From Gammaproteobacteria bacterium (lineage in GTDB: Bacteria; Pseudomonadota; Gammaproteobacteria; Steroidobacterales; Steroidobacteraceae): a stretch of DNA of 64,000 bases. Location: contig CANIOW010000002.1 in assembly GCA_947469285.1 (NCBI GenBank), positions 96,964 to 160,963 of the forward strand, given 5' to 3'. This document shows, piece by piece, positions 24,130 through 33,355 of this stretch (position 1 is its first letter; the number at the start of each line of letters is the position of its first letter). The notes under the pieces were generated by a model that was not told the DNA's origin, ran no database searches, and saw only the letters and a program-made list of their open reading frames with translations. Both the position numbers and the translations under genes were made by a program.

Positions 24130-24273
24130 TCAGTCGTGCTCCTGGGGCGGTGGCTCGTGGTACGAACCAGTCTGCGGATCGTTCTTCAACAGCGGCTGGC
24201 GACGGATTTCAACGGCGTTTGCCCAAAGCGGGCAAACGACAGGGAAAGAAAGAAGTGAAGCCATGGCGCGCAT
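24130..24273 (-). CDS. Possible small ORF before the CmoA-like gene
   Basis: This is an open frame of 47 codons ending 2 bp before the CmoA-like start. It has a short hydrophobic N-terminus (MASLLSFPVVCPLWA) and a polar, proline-rich tail ending EPPPQEHD. There is no clear ribosome-binding site and I recognise no family. It fills the space between the PII gene and the CmoA-like gene. It could equally be untranslated leader. Confidence 0.25.
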   Translation of the reverse strand: MRAMASLLSFPVVCPLWANAVEIRRQPLLKNDPQTGSYHEPPPQEHD

Positions 24274-24349
24274 GGTACTGCGCAGGTGGCCATGGCTGCC
24301 AGCACTCCGGAGCATCGGGACCCCACAGGGCCCCGCCGGGGGTGGCCCT

Positions 24350-24928
<579 letters not shown>

Positions 24929-26152
24929 ATGGAAGGTCATATCGTCATCATCGGTGCCGGGCATGCTGCGGCGCAGGCCATCGACTCGCTGCGGCGGGAA
25001 GGCTTCAAAGGCACCATCACCTTGGTGGGGGACGAACCCTACCTGCCCTACCAGCGGCCGCCGCTCAGCAAAAAATACCTCGCCGGCGAGCTGGAGCTGG
25101 AGCGCCTGTTCATCCGTCCCGAGAGCTTTTACGTCAACCACGGGGTGACACTGCGCCTAGGGCAGGCGGCCAAGGCCCTCGATCTGGCTGCCCGACAGGT
25201 CACGCTGGCTGACGGCAGCACCCTCGAGTACACGCAGCTGCTGCTGTGCCCGGGCACCCGTGCGCGCAAGGTGGTGGCGCATGGCGCCGAACTCGCCGGC
25301 ATCCACTACTTGCGCAGCGCCGCCGATGTACAGGCCATTCGCAGCCGCTTTGCACCCGGCTCACGCGTGGTCATCATTGGCGCGGGCTACATCGGTCTGG
25401 AAACCGCCGCCACCTGCCGCAAGGCCGGGCTGGAAGTGGACGTGCTGGAAATGGCCGGCCGTGTCATGAACCGCGTGGTCGCCCCCGAGATGTCGAGTTT
25501 TTTCGCCGCGGAACATGCGCGCGCCGGGGTGCGTCTGCACTTCGACACGCTGGTCAGCGGGTTCGAAGGCCGCGACGGCGCAGTGCGTGAAGTGCACGCC
25601 CTCGATGGCCGGGTTTTTCAGACCGATCTGGTCGTGGTCGGTATCGGCATCCTGCCGGAGACCGCGCTGGCCGAGGCCGCCGGCCTCGCCTGCGAAAATG
25701 GCATTGCCGTTGATGCCCATTGCCGCACCTCGGACCCCCATGTCTACGCCATCGGAGACTGCGTCAGCGCACCCAGCGTCCGTTACCACCGCCGCGTGCG
25801 GCTTGAATCAGTAGACAACGCCTTCGAGCAGGCCAAGACCGCCGCAGCCAATATGGTCGGACGCACCGTGGTGCATGACAAGGTGCCCTGGTTCTGGTCT
25901 GACCAGTACGACCTGAAGCTGCTGATCGTCGGCCTGAACTTTGACTACGATCAAGTAGTGATCCGGGGCGATGTGCACAGCCGCTCGTTCGCCTGTGCCT
26001 ATCTGCGCGAACACGAACTGCTGGCCATCGACTGCGTCAACAATGCGAAAGATTACATGGCAGCGCGCAAGGTCATCGAAACCCGCGGCAAGGTCGACCC
26101 CACTTTGCTGGCGGATGCCGGTGTAGCACTGCGGGATGCGGTTCTGGCCTGA
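24929..26152 (+). CDS. FAD-dependent ferredoxin/rubredoxin reductase
   Basis: This 407-residue flavoprotein resembles putidaredoxin reductase and ThcD. It has an N-terminal FAD site (IVIIGAGHAAAQAIDSLR), the loop LPYQRPPLSKKYL, a central NAD site (VVIIGAGYIGLETAATCRKAGLEV) and the FAD-ribityl motif VYAIGDC. A reductase C-terminal domain is visible with WFWSDQYDLKLLIVG. It should pass electrons from NADH to a small iron-sulfur protein, but no ferredoxin or P450 gene is next to it. The PHA synthase gene follows after 4 bp, so the two are probably co-transcribed. Confidence 0.9.
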   Translation: MEGHIVIIGAGHAAAQAIDSLRREGFKGTITLVGDEPYLPYQRPPLSKKYLAGELELERLFIRPESFYVNHGVTLRLGQAAKALDLAARQVTLADGSTLEYTQLLLCPGTRARKVVAHGAELAGIHYLRSAADVQAIRSRFAPGSRVVIIGAGYIGLETAATCRKAGLEVDVLEMAGRVMNRVVAPEMSSFFAAEHARAGVRLHFDTLVSGFEGRDGAVREVHALDGRVFQTDLVVVGIGILPETALAEAAGLACENGIAVDAHCRTSDPHVYAIGDCVSAPSVRYHRRVRLESVDNAFEQAKTAAANMVGRTVVHDKVPWFWSDQYDLKLLIVGLNFDYDQVVIRGDVHSRSFACAYLREHELLAIDCVNNAKDYMAARKVIETRGKVDPTLLADAGVALRDAVLA

Positions 26153-26156
26153 AGCC

Positions 26157-27863
26157 ATGGATCAGGATCAGGACCAGGATCGACAGCGTCAGGCGCAGGC
26201 TGCGCTGGCACAATGGACCGGTGGACTCTCGCCGGCCATGTTCAGTGCTGCATGGGCCGACTACTGGATGAACCTGCTCGCTTCACCGGCCCGGCAAGCG
26301 GCGCTCTGGCAGCAAGCCACGGACCTGGCCATCGACACCCTGAGCTTCGCGCAAGCGGCGGCCAGCGGCGTAGCAACCGCCACCGCTGCGGACCCCCGTT
26401 ATGCGGACCCCGCTTGGCAGCAGTTCCCCTTCAACGTCTTCGCGCGCGCTCACCAGAACCTGACCGCCCTGACCCAAGTGGCCACCCAGGAAATCGCTGG
26501 TCTCGACAGCTATCAGCGCAGCATCGTCGACTTCAGCCTACGCCTGACGGGCGATCTCACCGCGCCTGCCAACCACCTGCTCACCAATCCGCAGCTCATG
26601 GCGCAAACCAGAGCAGAACAGGGCGAAAACCTCGCCCGCGGGCACCGGCATCTGCTTGACGATCTACGGCGTGTCACCCAGGGTCTGCCGGCTGCAGGTA
26701 CTGAGGCTTTCGTTGTCGGGCAGCAAGTAGCCGCCACGCCCGGCAAAGTGGTGTGCCGCAACGCCCTGATGGAATTGCTGCAGTACTCGCCCACAACACC
26801 GCAGGTCCACCAAGCGCCCTTGTTGATCGTGCCGGCGTGGATCATGAAGTACTACATTCTTGACCTGTCAGCGCAGAACTCCCTGATCCGCTGGTTGGTG
26901 TCGGAAGGCCACACCGTGTTTTGTGTGTCGTGGAAAAACCCGGATGCAGATGATCGCGACCGGGGTATGGAAGATTATCTACAGCTCGGTCTAGAAGCGG
27001 CATTGCAGGCGGTGACCAGCATCGTGCCCAACACGCCCGTGCAGGCCGTGGGCTATTGCATCGGCGGCACGCTGCTGGCCATCGGTGCCGCGGCACTGGC
27101 CGCCAAGGGTGACCAGCGCCTCGGTTCGTTGACCCTGCTGGCCGCGCAGACCGACTTCAGCGAGCCGGGCGAACTGTCCTTGTTTATCAACCCGGCACAG
27201 CTGGCGATGCTGGACGCGCAGATGCACCAACAAGGCGTGCTCAACAGCAGCCAAATGAGTGGCGCCTTCCAGTTACTGCGGCCGCAAGAGCTGATCCTGC
27301 AACCCATGGTGAACACTTACCTGAAGGGCCAGCGCGAAGCGCTGGTCGACCTGATGGCTTGGAACGCGGATGGCACGCGCATGCCGTGGCGGATGCACAG
27401 CGAATACCTGCAGCGACTCTACCTACACAACGAACTGGCACAGGACCGCTTCACGGTAGACGGCAAGCCGGTGCGGCTGGCACAAATCTGCGTACCGGCC
27501 TTCGTGGTCGGCACGGAAACCGACCATGTGGCACCTTGGAAAAGCGTCTACAAGGCAAGCCGCCTGCTCGGCAGCCAGCATTTCACCTTCCTGCTCACCA
27601 GCGGCGGACACAACGCCGGTATCGTCACCGGCCCGGTTCACCCGCGACGACGTCACCGGGTGCGCGAACGCGCTAGCCTCGACGCCCACCTCACCCCCGC
27701 GCAATGGCGGCAGACGACTGAACCGCAAGCTGGCAGCTGGTGGCCCACCTGGGGTGCGTGGTTACGGACCCACGGCGGACCGCTGGGCGCGCCGCCTGCC
27801 ATGGGCGCTGCCAGCTGCCCGCCGCTGGGCGCCGCTCCCGGCCAATACGTCCTGCAACGCTGA
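26157..27863 (+). CDS. phaC: Polyhydroxyalkanoate synthase, class I-like
   Basis: The enzyme polymerises 3-hydroxyacyl-CoA into storage polyester. The 568-residue protein has the PHA-synthase lipase-like box GYCIGG with nucleophile Cys301. Asp456 (GTETDHVAPW) and His485 (SGGHNAGIV) complete the triad, and the N-terminal PhaC domain is present (PWQQ/FNVFARAHQN region). The start at 26157 follows the reductase stop by 4 bp; an in-frame ATG seven codons earlier is possible. No phaA, phaB or phasin gene is adjacent. The C-terminal 80 residues are proline- and tryptophan-rich. Confidence 0.92.
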   Translation: MDQDQDQDRQRQAQAALAQWTGGLSPAMFSAAWADYWMNLLASPARQAALWQQATDLAIDTLSFAQAAASGVATATAADPRYADPAWQQFPFNVFARAHQNLTALTQVATQEIAGLDSYQRSIVDFSLRLTGDLTAPANHLLTNPQLMAQTRAEQGENLARGHRHLLDDLRRVTQGLPAAGTEAFVVGQQVAATPGKVVCRNALMELLQYSPTTPQVHQAPLLIVPAWIMKYYILDLSAQNSLIRWLVSEGHTVFCVSWKNPDADDRDRGMEDYLQLGLEAALQAVTSIVPNTPVQAVGYCIGGTLLAIGAAALAAKGDQRLGSLTLLAAQTDFSEPGELSLFINPAQLAMLDAQMHQQGVLNSSQMSGAFQLLRPQELILQPMVNTYLKGQREALVDLMAWNADGTRMPWRMHSEYLQRLYLHNELAQDRFTVDGKPVRLAQICVPAFVVGTETDHVAPWKSVYKASRLLGSQHFTFLLTSGGHNAGIVTGPVHPRRRHRVRERASLDAHLTPAQWRQTTEPQAGSWWPTWGAWLRTHGGPLGAPPAMGAASCPPLGAAPGQYVLQR

Positions 27864-27928
27864 AGCCGCAGAACACGGCGGTTCAATCAGGTAGCCTGCA
27901 GCTCTTTGTTCGCTCCGGGATACCCTCC

Positions 27929-28471
27929 ATGGCCGCTGGCGCCACCATTCACCATTTCGCCATTACGCTGTCCGACGCAGACCGGAGCGTCTACACGGCA
28001 CTCGAACTGCGCGTGGCACGCCATCCTTCAGAGAGCGCTGAATTTTTGCTGACCCGGGTGCTGGCCTATTGCCTCGAGTACACCGCAGGGCTAGCGTTTT
28101 CCAAAGGCCTCTCCGACCCCGATGAACCGGCCCTGTGGGTGCGCGATCTCACCGGCGCACTGCAGGCATGGATTGAAGTGGGTCTGCCAGATGCGGAACG
28201 TTTACATCGCGCCACCAAAGCCTGCGCGCGGGTGGTGGTCTACGCTCACCGCGATCCGGTGCAGTGGTGGACCCGGCTGGCCGGCGGCAAAATCCATCGC
28301 ATGGACCGCCTGACGGTGCACACGATGGACCGCAACCTGCTGGCCGCACTGGCGGCACGGCTAGACCGACGCATGGCGTTTGATCTGTCAGTCGCCGAAA
28401 GCACGCTGTACTTGACGCTAGGTGAAGACACACTCACCGGGGTGATCGAAACGCTCACGCCCGGGCCGTAA
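27929..28471 (+). CDS. YaeQ-family protein
   Basis: This 180-residue protein has typical YaeQ features: IHHFAITLSDADRSVYTALELRVARHPSES near the start, FSKGLSDPDEPALWVRDLTG, and a PD-(D/E)xK nuclease-like core around WIEVGLPDAERLHRATK. The fold relates to nucleases, but the function of YaeQ is not established. It stands alone on the plus strand and its stop lies 3 bp from the end of the convergent methyltransferase gene. Confidence 0.92.
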   Translation: MAAGATIHHFAITLSDADRSVYTALELRVARHPSESAEFLLTRVLAYCLEYTAGLAFSKGLSDPDEPALWVRDLTGALQAWIEVGLPDAERLHRATKACARVVVYAHRDPVQWWTRLAGGKIHRMDRLTVHTMDRNLLAALAARLDRRMAFDLSVAESTLYLTLGEDTLTGVIETLTPGP

Positions 28472-28474
28472 ACG

Positions 28475-29293
28475 CTAGCCGCGCACCGCCAGCACGCCAT
28501 CGCCTTTCAGGGTCGTGGTAAACCCTGCCTGACGCAGCCGTTTTGTCACTTCATTGGGGACGTCGCGGCCGCTGGTCAGCTTGTTCGGCGAGCCCGTGTA
28601 GTGAAACAACCGACCGCCCGCTTCCAACACGCGCGCCAATTCGTGATAGAACGCCTGTGAATACAGCTCACCCGCAATGCCAAACCGTGGCGGGTCATGC
28701 AGAATGGCGCCGACCGAACGCGTGGCCAGCCGGCTGATTTCCTGCGTAATATCTCCCTGCGTCAGCGTCAGCACGCTACCCGGCACCGGCGACCAGGGGT
28801 TGAGCGTACGCAGCCACAACACCTCGGCGCTCTTCTCGTAGGACAGTACCGTGCGCGCTCCCGCAGCGACGGCGCAGGCGGCGAAATACCCCAAGCCACC
28901 GCAAGTGTCGAGGACCTGCCGCCCGCGCGGCTGCACCCATGCCACCTTCTGCTCGGCATCGACATAGGGCGATCCCTGCGCCGTCGGCAGCATCTTGATG
29001 CCATCAATCTCGAAGGTAGGCGGCCCCCACTCCGTGGGCACCAGCTTGTACAGCGCGGTGCCATAGCGCGACACCGGCACAAAATCGGTGCCGTCGAAAT
29101 GATAGACCGTGCGTTCTTTCGCCCTAGCGGGCAAGGGATAGAGCTGACCGTCAACCGCAAACGATCCGCTTGCCGGCACCACCGCCGTCACGCTACGGCC
29201 CAGGTCGAGCGAACAGTTGAGCACCGCGACGCCCGCGGCGGCAGCGGCGGTGAGCGCCTCAACGACCGGCAAGGTCAGCAGCGGCAGCACCAC
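28475..29293 (-). CDS. Class I SAM-dependent methyltransferase
   Basis: This 272-residue protein has a C-terminal Rossmann methyltransferase domain: VLDTCGGLGYFAACAVAAGARTVLSYEKSAEV for SAM binding, GDITQEI after it, and the catalytic-type motif ILHDPPRFG. It resembles RlmI/RsmB-like enzymes of the DPP type, but the N-terminal 130 residues are not a clear RNA-binding domain. The GTG at 29293 has GGAGG 7 nt upstream and lies just after the stop of the PQQ-dehydrogenase gene, so I chose it over an earlier in-frame start inside that gene. Confidence 0.75.
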   Translation of the reverse strand: MVLPLLTLPVVEALTAAAAAGVAVLNCSLDLGRSVTAVVPASGSFAVDGQLYPLPARAKERTVYHFDGTDFVPVSRYGTALYKLVPTEWGPPTFEIDGIKMLPTAQGSPYVDAEQKVAWVQPRGRQVLDTCGGLGYFAACAVAAGARTVLSYEKSAEVLWLRTLNPWSPVPGSVLTLTQGDITQEISRLATRSVGAILHDPPRFGIAGELYSQAFYHELARVLEAGGRLFHYTGSPNKLTSGRDVPNEVTKRLRQAGFTTTLKGDGVLAVRG

Positions 29294-29309
29294 CTCGCCA
29301 CCTCCAACA

Positions 29310-31220
29310 CTAGCGGCCGTCGACGGAGTACGCCAACAACACATTCCCCGGCAAGTGGAAATACAGGCCGTAGCCGGAATTCACGTACACCATGCCGTCA
29401 TAGACCACCGGACCGCCACCACCCATAGAGCCGCCATGGCCTTTCACGCCATTGACACCGACGATCTCCGTCGTCGTGTCCGTTTCCCACAGCACCTGCC
29501 CGGTAGCCGCGGCATAGGCGCGCAGACGACCATCCATGTGGCCACCGAAGACCACGTCATCAATAGCCGCGATGGAGGCAAGGATACCGCGGTCACACAG
29601 ATCGCGGCCATGACAGGCATCGTCGGTGATGTTGCGCCACAAAATCTCGCCCGTGCTGGGCACCAGTGCATTCAGACCCGGCTGAATATCGCCCGGGTAG
29701 TGCTTGCCGTCACGTGAATTAGCCATGTCCGAAATCGGCACATACAGACGCCGGCCATCGTAGGCCATACCGAACTGCACGCCACCTTGAATGCTCCCGC
29801 GGCCGAGCTTGCGCTTCCACACCGTGCGCTGCGGGTGATCCGGATCGATGGCCACCACCGTGCCATCCTTCATCCCTACCGCGACCAGATCACCACCCTT
29901 GGCGCCGCCACCCGCGAGCAACATCGTCCCGGCACCGATATCCAAGTCCGGCCCTTCCGGTGTGGGGCAGTTGGCATTGCCGATCATGCACCCCACGTTC
30001 CAAGCGTCATTCGCCACCACCTGATGGACCCACTGGCGTTTGCCGGTCTGCAGATCGAACGCCACCACCGCATCCGAGGAAATATCCGCGGGTGCGCTGT
30101 AAGCATTGCCGGTACCGACATACATGAGGCCACGCTTCACATCGAGGGTAGGCGAGTTCCAGATCGGCGAACCGGCAGGGGCAAAACGTTTAATGCCGGC
30201 GGTCGTCACGCCGCGCTGCCGCGCTGGCTTGAGGATGGTGTAGCTCTTCCACAGCACCTTGCCACTATCGGCAGCCACCGCCACCACCGAACCGCGAAAG
30301 GTGCAGCACTCATAGGAGGGATCTGCCGAGGCTTCTTCCAGCGACGAGACCGGCACGTACAGCACCCCGTCATGCAGCACCGGCGCACCGGTGATGGTCG
30401 CCGTTGGGTGGTCGTCCGCCTTCAGCTTCCACAACAGCGTGCCATTCGTGGCATCGACCGCATAAGCGCGGCCGTTGAGGTCACCGAACAATGCCACACG
30501 CCGCGCGGTGGGCCCCACCACGTCCACCAGTACTGGCGTACGCACCTCGGCGCTCGCGCGGAAAGTCCAGTGGCGGCAGCCGGTCTTGGCGTCGAGCGCA
30601 TACACCGTGCCGTCTTGACTGCCCACATAGAGCACGCCCTGATCAAAGGTCGGCCGAGAACGCGCGCGGAATGCCCCGCCGGGATAGGCCAGCGCCCACT
30701 TCAGCTGGAGTCGGGGCACGTCCGCCGCCAGCAATCCGGCCACAGCGGGGGGAATGTAATGTTCGTTACGCGGACCGAAACCCCAGCCCATCAGGCGCGG
30801 GCCGGTGGCGTGTCCTTCGCTGGCACACTGCGGTGGCATCGGGATTTGCCGCGCCAGGTCGAGCTGCTCGCCCGTCAAGTATTCCGCCACCTGCTGTTTC
30901 TGCGTCAGGCTCAGGCCGGCAGACTGTGGCTGCATAATGCCGTCGGCCAAAGCGTGATAAATAGCATCGGTCGGCATCAGCGACACGAAGGTCTTGTGGG
31001 GCGCCTTGGGTACCTGGCCTTCATGGCACATGGCGCAGCGCTCACGGTACAGACGCGCGCCGGGCAAGGTCTCGCGATTGACCTGCCCTTTGGCTTCCAT
31101 GCTGGCCGTGAAGGCTTCTGCCTTGACCCGCTCAGCCTCCATGTCGGCGGGTGGTGGTGCGGCATGGGCCAACGCAGGCAGACCGCTGGCTACCAGCACC
31201 AGGACACGCAATAATTTCAT
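29310..31220 (-). CDS. Quinohaemoprotein dehydrogenase (haem c + PQQ propeller)
   Basis: This 636-residue periplasmic enzyme has a signal peptide (MKLLRVLVLVASGLPALAHA). A small cytochrome c domain follows with CAMCH at residues 62-66, then a PQQ-binding beta-propeller made of repeats such as GVLYVGSQDGTVYALDAKTG. A vicinal cysteine pair (ECC) is present. Haem domain first and propeller second is the order seen in polyvinyl-alcohol dehydrogenase rather than in type II alcohol dehydrogenases. The substrate is unknown; secondary alcohols or polymers are possible. The start has GGGAGAG upstream. The methyltransferase gene follows on the same transcript. Confidence 0.88.
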   Translation of the reverse strand: MKLLRVLVLVASGLPALAHAAPPPADMEAERVKAEAFTASMEAKGQVNRETLPGARLYRERCAMCHEGQVPKAPHKTFVSLMPTDAIYHALADGIMQPQSAGLSLTQKQQVAEYLTGEQLDLARQIPMPPQCASEGHATGPRLMGWGFGPRNEHYIPPAVAGLLAADVPRLQLKWALAYPGGAFRARSRPTFDQGVLYVGSQDGTVYALDAKTGCRHWTFRASAEVRTPVLVDVVGPTARRVALFGDLNGRAYAVDATNGTLLWKLKADDHPTATITGAPVLHDGVLYVPVSSLEEASADPSYECCTFRGSVVAVAADSGKVLWKSYTILKPARQRGVTTAGIKRFAPAGSPIWNSPTLDVKRGLMYVGTGNAYSAPADISSDAVVAFDLQTGKRQWVHQVVANDAWNVGCMIGNANCPTPEGPDLDIGAGTMLLAGGGAKGGDLVAVGMKDGTVVAIDPDHPQRTVWKRKLGRGSIQGGVQFGMAYDGRRLYVPISDMANSRDGKHYPGDIQPGLNALVPSTGEILWRNITDDACHGRDLCDRGILASIAAIDDVVFGGHMDGRLRAYAAATGQVLWETDTTTEIVGVNGVKGHGGSMGGGGPVVYDGMVYVNSGYGLYFHLPGNVLLAYSVDGR

Positions 31221-31283
31221 GAGCACGCTCTCCCGAAAATTGCGAGCCAGCTCGCTACTGCAAGGTACCGTCACCCATGCGGG

Positions 31284-33149
31284 TCAGTCGAGGCCCAGCT
31301 CCTTCACCAGCCCCGTGCGCAGACGGAACTTCTGGATCTTGCTGGAACTCATCGGCCATTCCGTCACGAAGCGGATATGACGTGGCACCTTAAAGCCAGC
31401 CACTTCCTTGCGACAGAAGTCGATCAGCGCCTGCTCGGTCACTTTGCCGTCGGGCTCCAGTTCGACAAACGCTGCCGGCACTTCCACATATTTCTCGTCC
31501 GGCAGACCAACCACCTGCGCCAGCTTCACGGCATCGTGGCGTTGCAACACGGCTTCAATTTCCGCGGCAGCCACATTCTCACCACCCACTTTCAGCATGT
31601 CCTTGAAGCGGCCATGGAAGAGGATAGTGCCGCTTTTGTCGAGCGAACCAATGTCGCCGGTGTGGAACCAGCCAGCAGCATCCAGCGCCTGCGCGGTCTT
31701 CTCCGGGTCGCGGTAGTAGCCGTCAAACAGGTTATAGCCGCGCACCAGCACTTCGCCACGCAGGCCCAGCGGTAAATCCACCTTGGTCTCGGGGTCGACG
31801 ATCCGCACTTCCTGCCCCGGCAACGGCTTGCCAAGACGGGTAATGCGCAAATCTTCAGATTCATCCCAGCCGCCAGTGCACACCGTGCCGGCGGCTTCGG
31901 TCATGCCGAAACTGCCGACCTGCAAGGCATTGGGCATCGCCTCCATGATGGGAGCAGCGACGCCCGGTGGCTGCACCGCAAAGTTGCTGTTCATCAATCG
32001 AATGCGCGACAAGTCGCGCTTTTTAAAGTCCGGGTGATAGACCAGGCCCTGAATGAGCGTGACAAAACTGGGGTAAGTGGCCGTGACCTTGTATTTTTCG
32101 AGCATCTTCAGCGCCACGCCCGGATCGAAGTGACCCATGGTCAGGTAGGCACCGCCCACATCGAAGATCGCGAGCATCGGCAACACGGCCGCAATGTGGA
32201 ACATCGGCAGCGGCGACCAGAAGCGGTCTTTGTGCGTCAGCCGGTAGCGGACACTGCCCAGGTTCATGCTGTTGCGCACCTGCGCCTCGTGGGTGATCAG
32301 ACAGCCCTTCGGATTGGCGGTCGTCCCCGAGGTGTACAACATCAGCGCATGGTCACGTACGCGGGTGCGCAGCCGGCTGGTGTGCACGTCCAGCAGGTTC
32401 ACCTTGCGTGCAGCAGTCTCAAACACCTTCTGGGTTACAAAGCCCTTCGGCTTCGCCTTACCCAGCAGCACCACATTGCGCAGCCGCGGCGTGGCCGACA
32501 GTGTCAGGTGCAGCGGGTCGGTGGCGTGGCTCAGCTTCGGCAGCGCCGCATGCAGGCGCTCAATGAAATCAACATGATCGGCCACGGCATCGGTGGTCAC
32601 CACCGTGACCAGATCGCCGTTCTCGATGACATAGGCCAGTTCACCGCTGCGGTAGCGCGCATTGATGGGCACCGCGACCGCACCGCAGAAGGCCACTGCG
32701 AACAGCAGCTCCACGAAGTCTGCGCACGTGTGCATCAGGATGCCCACGTGTTCGCGCGGCTTGACGCCCAAGGCCTGTAGCCCGCGCGCGCGCTCCAAGG
32801 CACGCTGCGCCAGCTGCGCATAGGTGAACTCGGCGTCGGGAAACACCAAGGCCAGACGGTTCGGATAGCGATCGGCGGCCTGCAGCAGCAAATCGCCCAT
32901 GGTGGTCACGCGGATGCGCAACCGCGCCAGGTCCTCATGGCCCGGAGGAATGGCCAGCGCCAAGGGTTTAGCCTTCAGTTTGACCTTGGCCGCCGCTTTG
33001 GGCTGGGCCTTGGGGGTGGCCTTGGGGGTGGCCTTGGGGGTGGCCTTGATGGCCGCTTTAGGCTTGGCCGTAGGCTTGGCCGTAGGCTTGGCCTTGGCCT
33101 TGCTTTTCACTGACCGACGCGCTTTCGCGCCTTGCTTCTTCGTCGCCAT
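31284..33149 (-). CDS. Acyl-CoA synthetase with a lysine-rich N-terminal tail
   Basis: This 621-residue AMP-forming ligase has the ATP-binding loop LYTSGTTANPKG, the Y-G-type motif FGMTEAAG, the hinge TGDIGSLDKSG and GRFKDMLKVGGENV, and the catalytic lysine near SSSKIQKFRLR. It activates a carboxylic acid as an acyl-AMP and then an acyl-CoA. Unusually, the first 62 residues are a histone-H1-like tail with 19 lysines and Ala-Pro-Thr-Lys repeats, absent from ordinary members. I chose the ATG at 33149; a TTG two codons earlier is in frame. It is divergent from an SDR/thioesterase pair that may act on related acyl-CoAs. Confidence 0.9.
   Translation of the reverse strand: MATKKQGAKARRSVKSKAKAKPTAKPTAKPKAAIKATPKATPKATPKAQPKAAAKVKLKAKPLALAIPPGHEDLARLRIRVTTMGDLLLQAADRYPNRLALVFPDAEFTYAQLAQRALERARGLQALGVKPREHVGILMHTCADFVELLFAVAFCGAVAVPINARYRSGELAYVIENGDLVTVVTTDAVADHVDFIERLHAALPKLSHATDPLHLTLSATPRLRNVVLLGKAKPKGFVTQKVFETAARKVNLLDVHTSRLRTRVRDHALMLYTSGTTANPKGCLITHEAQVRNSMNLGSVRYRLTHKDRFWSPLPMFHIAAVLPMLAIFDVGGAYLTMGHFDPGVALKMLEKYKVTATYPSFVTLIQGLVYHPDFKKRDLSRIRLMNSNFAVQPPGVAAPIMEAMPNALQVGSFGMTEAAGTVCTGGWDESEDLRITRLGKPLPGQEVRIVDPETKVDLPLGLRGEVLVRGYNLFDGYYRDPEKTAQALDAAGWFHTGDIGSLDKSGTILFHGRFKDMLKVGGENVAAAEIEAVLQRHDAVKLAQVVGLPDEKYVEVPAAFVELEPDGKVTEQALIDFCRKEVAGFKVPRHIRFVTEWPMSSSKIQKFRLRTGLVKELGLD
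33007..33090. repeat. 12-bp tandem repeats encoding the lysine-rich tail
   Basis: Three perfect copies of the unit gccttgggggtg lie at 33007-33042. Two perfect copies of ggcttggccgta plus a partial third lie at 33061-33093. Each unit is in frame and codes for four residues (KATP-like and KPTA-like). The number of units may vary between strains by slippage. Confidence 0.85.
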
Positions 33150-33355
33150 GGTCAAACCCCCGAAAATCGGTCTGTGTAGCCTAAGGGCTCCAGCGTCGCC
33201 CCGCAGGAACAGGAAACTACCACGCCAGTGCCAAAAAAAACCTCTCTGCCTTTAAAAAACAGTCAGGCTTGTTTTTTTACATGGCTTCAAGCCTAATCCT
33301 CTTTCGCCGGGAGGCCATGGCCTCCCGTGGCCGCCCACTATGAGGACACAAGAGC
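33150..33355. promoter_or_regulatory. Intergenic region with a perfect palindrome and overlapping hairpins
   Basis: These 206 bp lie between the divergent acyl-CoA synthetase and SDR genes. A perfect 20-base palindrome (arms CGGGAGGCCA and its complement) spans 33308-33327, 28 bp before the SDR start. Further left, AAAAAACA (33254-33261) can pair with TGTTTTTT (33270-33277), while AGGCTTG (33265-33271) can pair with CAAGCCT (33288-33294). These two pairings exclude each other. The region is more AT-rich than its neighbours. No gene is seen. Confidence 0.55.

Noticed and set aside
33200..33240. TGGCAC-containing sequence as a sigma-54 promoter of the acyl-CoA synthetase
   Set aside because: The -12 element does not match (TGGT in place of TTGC at the required spacing).
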